Of a DNA stretch of 64,000 nt, positions 62,114-64,000 are shown piece by piece. This DNA is from DASTPP01 sp035762175. Its GTDB lineage: Bacteria > Myxococcota_A > Polyangia > Polyangiales > Polyangiaceae. Where the stretch lies: the NCBI GenBank assembly GCA_035762175.1, contig DASTPP010000111.1, positions 89,854-153,853 of the forward strand. Direction: 5' to 3'. The notes beneath the pieces were generated by a model. The model was not told the DNA's origin, ran no database searches, and was given only the letters and a program-made list of their open reading frames with translations. The first letter of the stretch is position 1, and every line of letters starts with the position of its first letter. Position numbers and translations under genes: made by a program.

Positions 62114-63790
62114 TCAGGGGCGCACGGAGGCGACGGCGATGGCGTCGGCGGCGGCGGCGCGCTCTTCGGCGGCCGCGCGCTGGCGGGCGTCGCTGAGGGC
62201 GGCGGCGCTCTTGCGGTAGCGCGCGGCGACGTCCCGCCAGTACCCCGCGTCGGCGCCGGCCGGGGCGTACGCCTCGCGCACGCGCGCGGCGTCGAAGGCG
62301 GCCGCGCCCGCGAAGGGCCCGCCCGCGGCGGCCACGGCGTCGAGGGCCCGGACGTCGCCCCCCGCCACGTCGGCGGGGGCGTTGCGCATCAACGCCGCCA
62401 CGTCTTCGGGGCCGCCGCGCAGCGCCAGCGCGAGGGCGAAGGCGAGCCGGACCTCGTCGGGGGGGCTCACGGCGGGCAGGCGGGCGCCCTGCGCCGCGGC
62501 CTCGTCGAAGTCGACCGCGCGCCGGTAGCGGCGCCCGAGGGCGAGGCGGCCGAAGAGGGCGAGGCGGCGCAGCTCGGGGGCGAGCTCGGCCGAGGGCGAG
62601 AGCTTGGCGCGCACCGTCCAGGGCAGCCCCCGCTCGAGCAGCGCGCGCACGAAGGGCGGCGAGGGCTCGCGGCCGGCGAAGAGCAGGCCCGCGTAGTAGG
62701 TCGGCAGCGCCGCGGCGAGCCGCTCTTCGGCCGACGAGGCCGCGGGCGGCGCGAGCGGCGGCAAGATGAGCGGGTCGAGCGCGTCGACGCGCTTGCCGCC
62801 GTACAGCTCGGAGAGCAGCGCCCGCGCCCGCTCGAGCCGGCCGTCGGCCAGGGCGCCGACCCGCGCGAAGTCGCGCAGGCCCACGAGCGCCGCGTCGCGC
62901 CCGCGCGCCTTGCGCGGCTCGAGCGCCTGGTCGAGCGCGCCGTAGTAGGCGTCGCGCAGCTCGGCGTCTCGCTTGAACTCTTCGGGCACCGGCGCCCCGC
63001 GCACGACGCCGACGAAGCGCATGTCCGCGAGCGCCGCCTCGAGGGCGACGACGCCCCGGGCGTAGAACGAGAGCGAGGCGCCGAGCTCGGACAGGGCCTG
63101 CACGGCCGCCGCCTGCTCGGTCATCCAGGCCTTGAGCGGGCCGCTCAAGTGCTCGAGCACCCGCTTCTTGTCGTAGGGCGGCGCGAGCTTGGGGGCCGCG
63201 CCCACGGTGCGCGCGAGGCGCGCGGCGACGCCGTGGGCGAAGAGCGTCTGCTGCATCGCGGCGCCGAGCGCCCCCGGCGCCGCGGCGAGCACCGGCCCCA
63301 CGACGACGTCGGCGCAGCCCGCGGGCGCGTACTCGGCCCGCAGCGCCGTCGCCATGCCCGCCGGCAGCCCCTCGCAGGCGGCGAGCGCGAGCAGGGCCGC
63401 GTCGCGCTGGTGCGCGTCGCGCTGGCCGAGCGCCGCGTCGAGCGCCGCGATCGCCTCGGCGCGCTCGCGGCAGGCCGGCGCCTTCGCGGGGCGCCGGCGC
63501 GCGAAGGCCTGGCAGGCGGCCGGCGGCGGGGCCACGCCGGGCGGCGGCGGCGAGAGCGGCATCGGCGCCGGGGCGCGCCCCGAGTCGTCGACCGCCACCG
63601 CCGGCTCGGACGCGAGCGGCCCCTTGACCGCGAAGGGGTCGTCGGGGGCCGCGGGCCCGGCCGGGGCCCCGGGCGGCGCGGGCGGCGGCGCGGCCGCGGG
63701 CGCCGCCTTCGGCCCGGCCGGCGTCGAGGGGCTGCAGGCCGACGCGAGGGTGAAGAGGCCGGCGAGAAACGGGGCGAGGAGGCGTCGCAT
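62114..63790 (-). CDS. large helical lipoprotein of unknown function
   Basis: This 558-residue protein starts at ATG 63790 with a lipoprotein signal (LAGLFTLASAC), then an Ala/Pro-rich linker of about 60 residues and a long, all-helical body rich in Ala, Leu and Arg (for example ALGQRDAHQRDAALLALAAC and RDAYYGALDQALEPRKARGR). No catalytic motif or known domain is seen. It follows the prolyl-oligopeptidase-like gene on the same strand, 68 bp upstream of it, so they may be co-transcribed. I do not recognise the family. Confidence 0.6.
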   Translation of the reverse strand: MRRLLAPFLAGLFTLASACSPSTPAGPKAAPAAAPPPAPPGAPAGPAAPDDPFAVKGPLASEPAVAVDDSGRAPAPMPLSPPPPGVAPPPAACQAFARRRPAKAPACRERAEAIAALDAALGQRDAHQRDAALLALAACEGLPAGMATALRAEYAPAGCADVVVGPVLAAAPGALGAAMQQTLFAHGVAARLARTVGAAPKLAPPYDKKRVLEHLSGPLKAWMTEQAAAVQALSELGASLSFYARGVVALEAALADMRFVGVVRGAPVPEEFKRDAELRDAYYGALDQALEPRKARGRDAALVGLRDFARVGALADGRLERARALLSELYGGKRVDALDPLILPPLAPPAASSAEERLAAALPTYYAGLLFAGREPSPPFVRALLERGLPWTVRAKLSPSAELAPELRRLALFGRLALGRRYRRAVDFDEAAAQGARLPAVSPPDEVRLAFALALALRGGPEDVAALMRNAPADVAGGDVRALDAVAAAGGPFAGAAAFDAARVREAYAPAGADAGYWRDVAARYRKSAAALSDARQRAAAEERAAAADAIAVASVRP

Positions 63791-64000
63791 GCCCCGCGGC
63801 TAACGCGGCTGGCCCCGTGAGACAACGGCGCGAGGGGGCCCACGCACCCAGCGCGCTCGGTCCGTCGCGCGCACGCCCACGTCCGCGCTCGTTCTGCCAG
63901 CGGTCGGCCGAAACGCAGGGGCAGGTGCCCCGGACGGCTTGCCATCAGCCTTCCGAGGCAGGGGGGGGTGCCCCAAGCGGCTCTGCGATAGCCGCCCGAG

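Overview
The window is very GC-rich chromosomal DNA with almost all third positions G or C. The gene content points to a myxobacterium-like member of the Myxococcota, probably Polyangia: a Ser/Thr kinase with a C-terminal PEGA-like domain, an MglA-like small GTPase, many short lipoproteins, a lamin-tail-domain lipoprotein with a Gly/Ser/Thr linker, and a haem/copper-monooxygenase lipoprotein. The species was inferred from these families, not from any search.

Layout. 1-2420 is gene-poor and filled with degenerate tandem repeats (40 bp, 29 bp, then a long 35-bp-period array). 2421-8014 is an envelope/signalling cluster: lipoprotein, Ser/Thr kinase, TPR/PEGA protein, and a carboxypeptidase-regulatory-like/PDZ protein. 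8240-10886 is a zinc ABC importer operon (znuA-znuC-znuB) with 4-bp overlaps. 11198-18198 holds a polyhydroxyalkanoate-system protein, a histidine-kinase-like protein, an MglA-like GTPase, a metallophosphoesterase, a solitary ribosomal protein L3 gene, an OmpA-type lipoprotein pair and a D-Ala-D-Ala ligase. The tmRNA gene ssrA is at 18491-18869.

ssrA is the attachment site of a mobile element of about 23.9 kb, bounded by identical 36-bp direct repeats at 18844-18879 and 42762-42797. From left to right it carries a tyrosine integrase and a putative ribbon-helix-helix regulator; a Phd/Doc toxin-antitoxin pair; an operon of unknown small proteins; a ParE-type toxin pair; a complete type I restriction-modification system (hsdR-hsdM-hsdS, transcribed leftward); a J-domain protein with a partner; two small-terminase/HTH-like proteins; and a replication module (HTH, zinc-knuckle protein, primase-polymerase, DUF3987 ATPase). 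A symmetric cluster of 9-bp repeats lies at the 3' end of the DUF3987 gene. I see no capsid, tail, portal, large terminase or lysis genes. The content therefore fits a phage-satellite (PICI-like) element better than a full prophage, with replication, packaging interference and defence functions. An integrase 3'-end remnant just beyond the right repeat shows that ssrA was used by a related element before.

43686-63790 is chromosomal again: a leucine-rich-repeat protein, a von Willebrand A lipoprotein, a Maf pyrophosphatase, citrate synthase, a DUF2804 protein, a phospholipase-D-like protein, the lamin-tail lipoprotein, an esterase, a regulatory-domain lipoprotein, an AI-2E-family permease, an ADYC-type pseudogene, the haem/Cu monooxygenase-like lipoprotein, a prolyl-oligopeptidase-like protein and a large alpha-helical lipoprotein.

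The most notable points are the integrase frame that runs through the att core and would gain a different 135-residue tail in the excised circle, the symmetric iteron-like cluster beside the replication ATPase, and small-terminase-like genes in an element without other packaging or structural genes.
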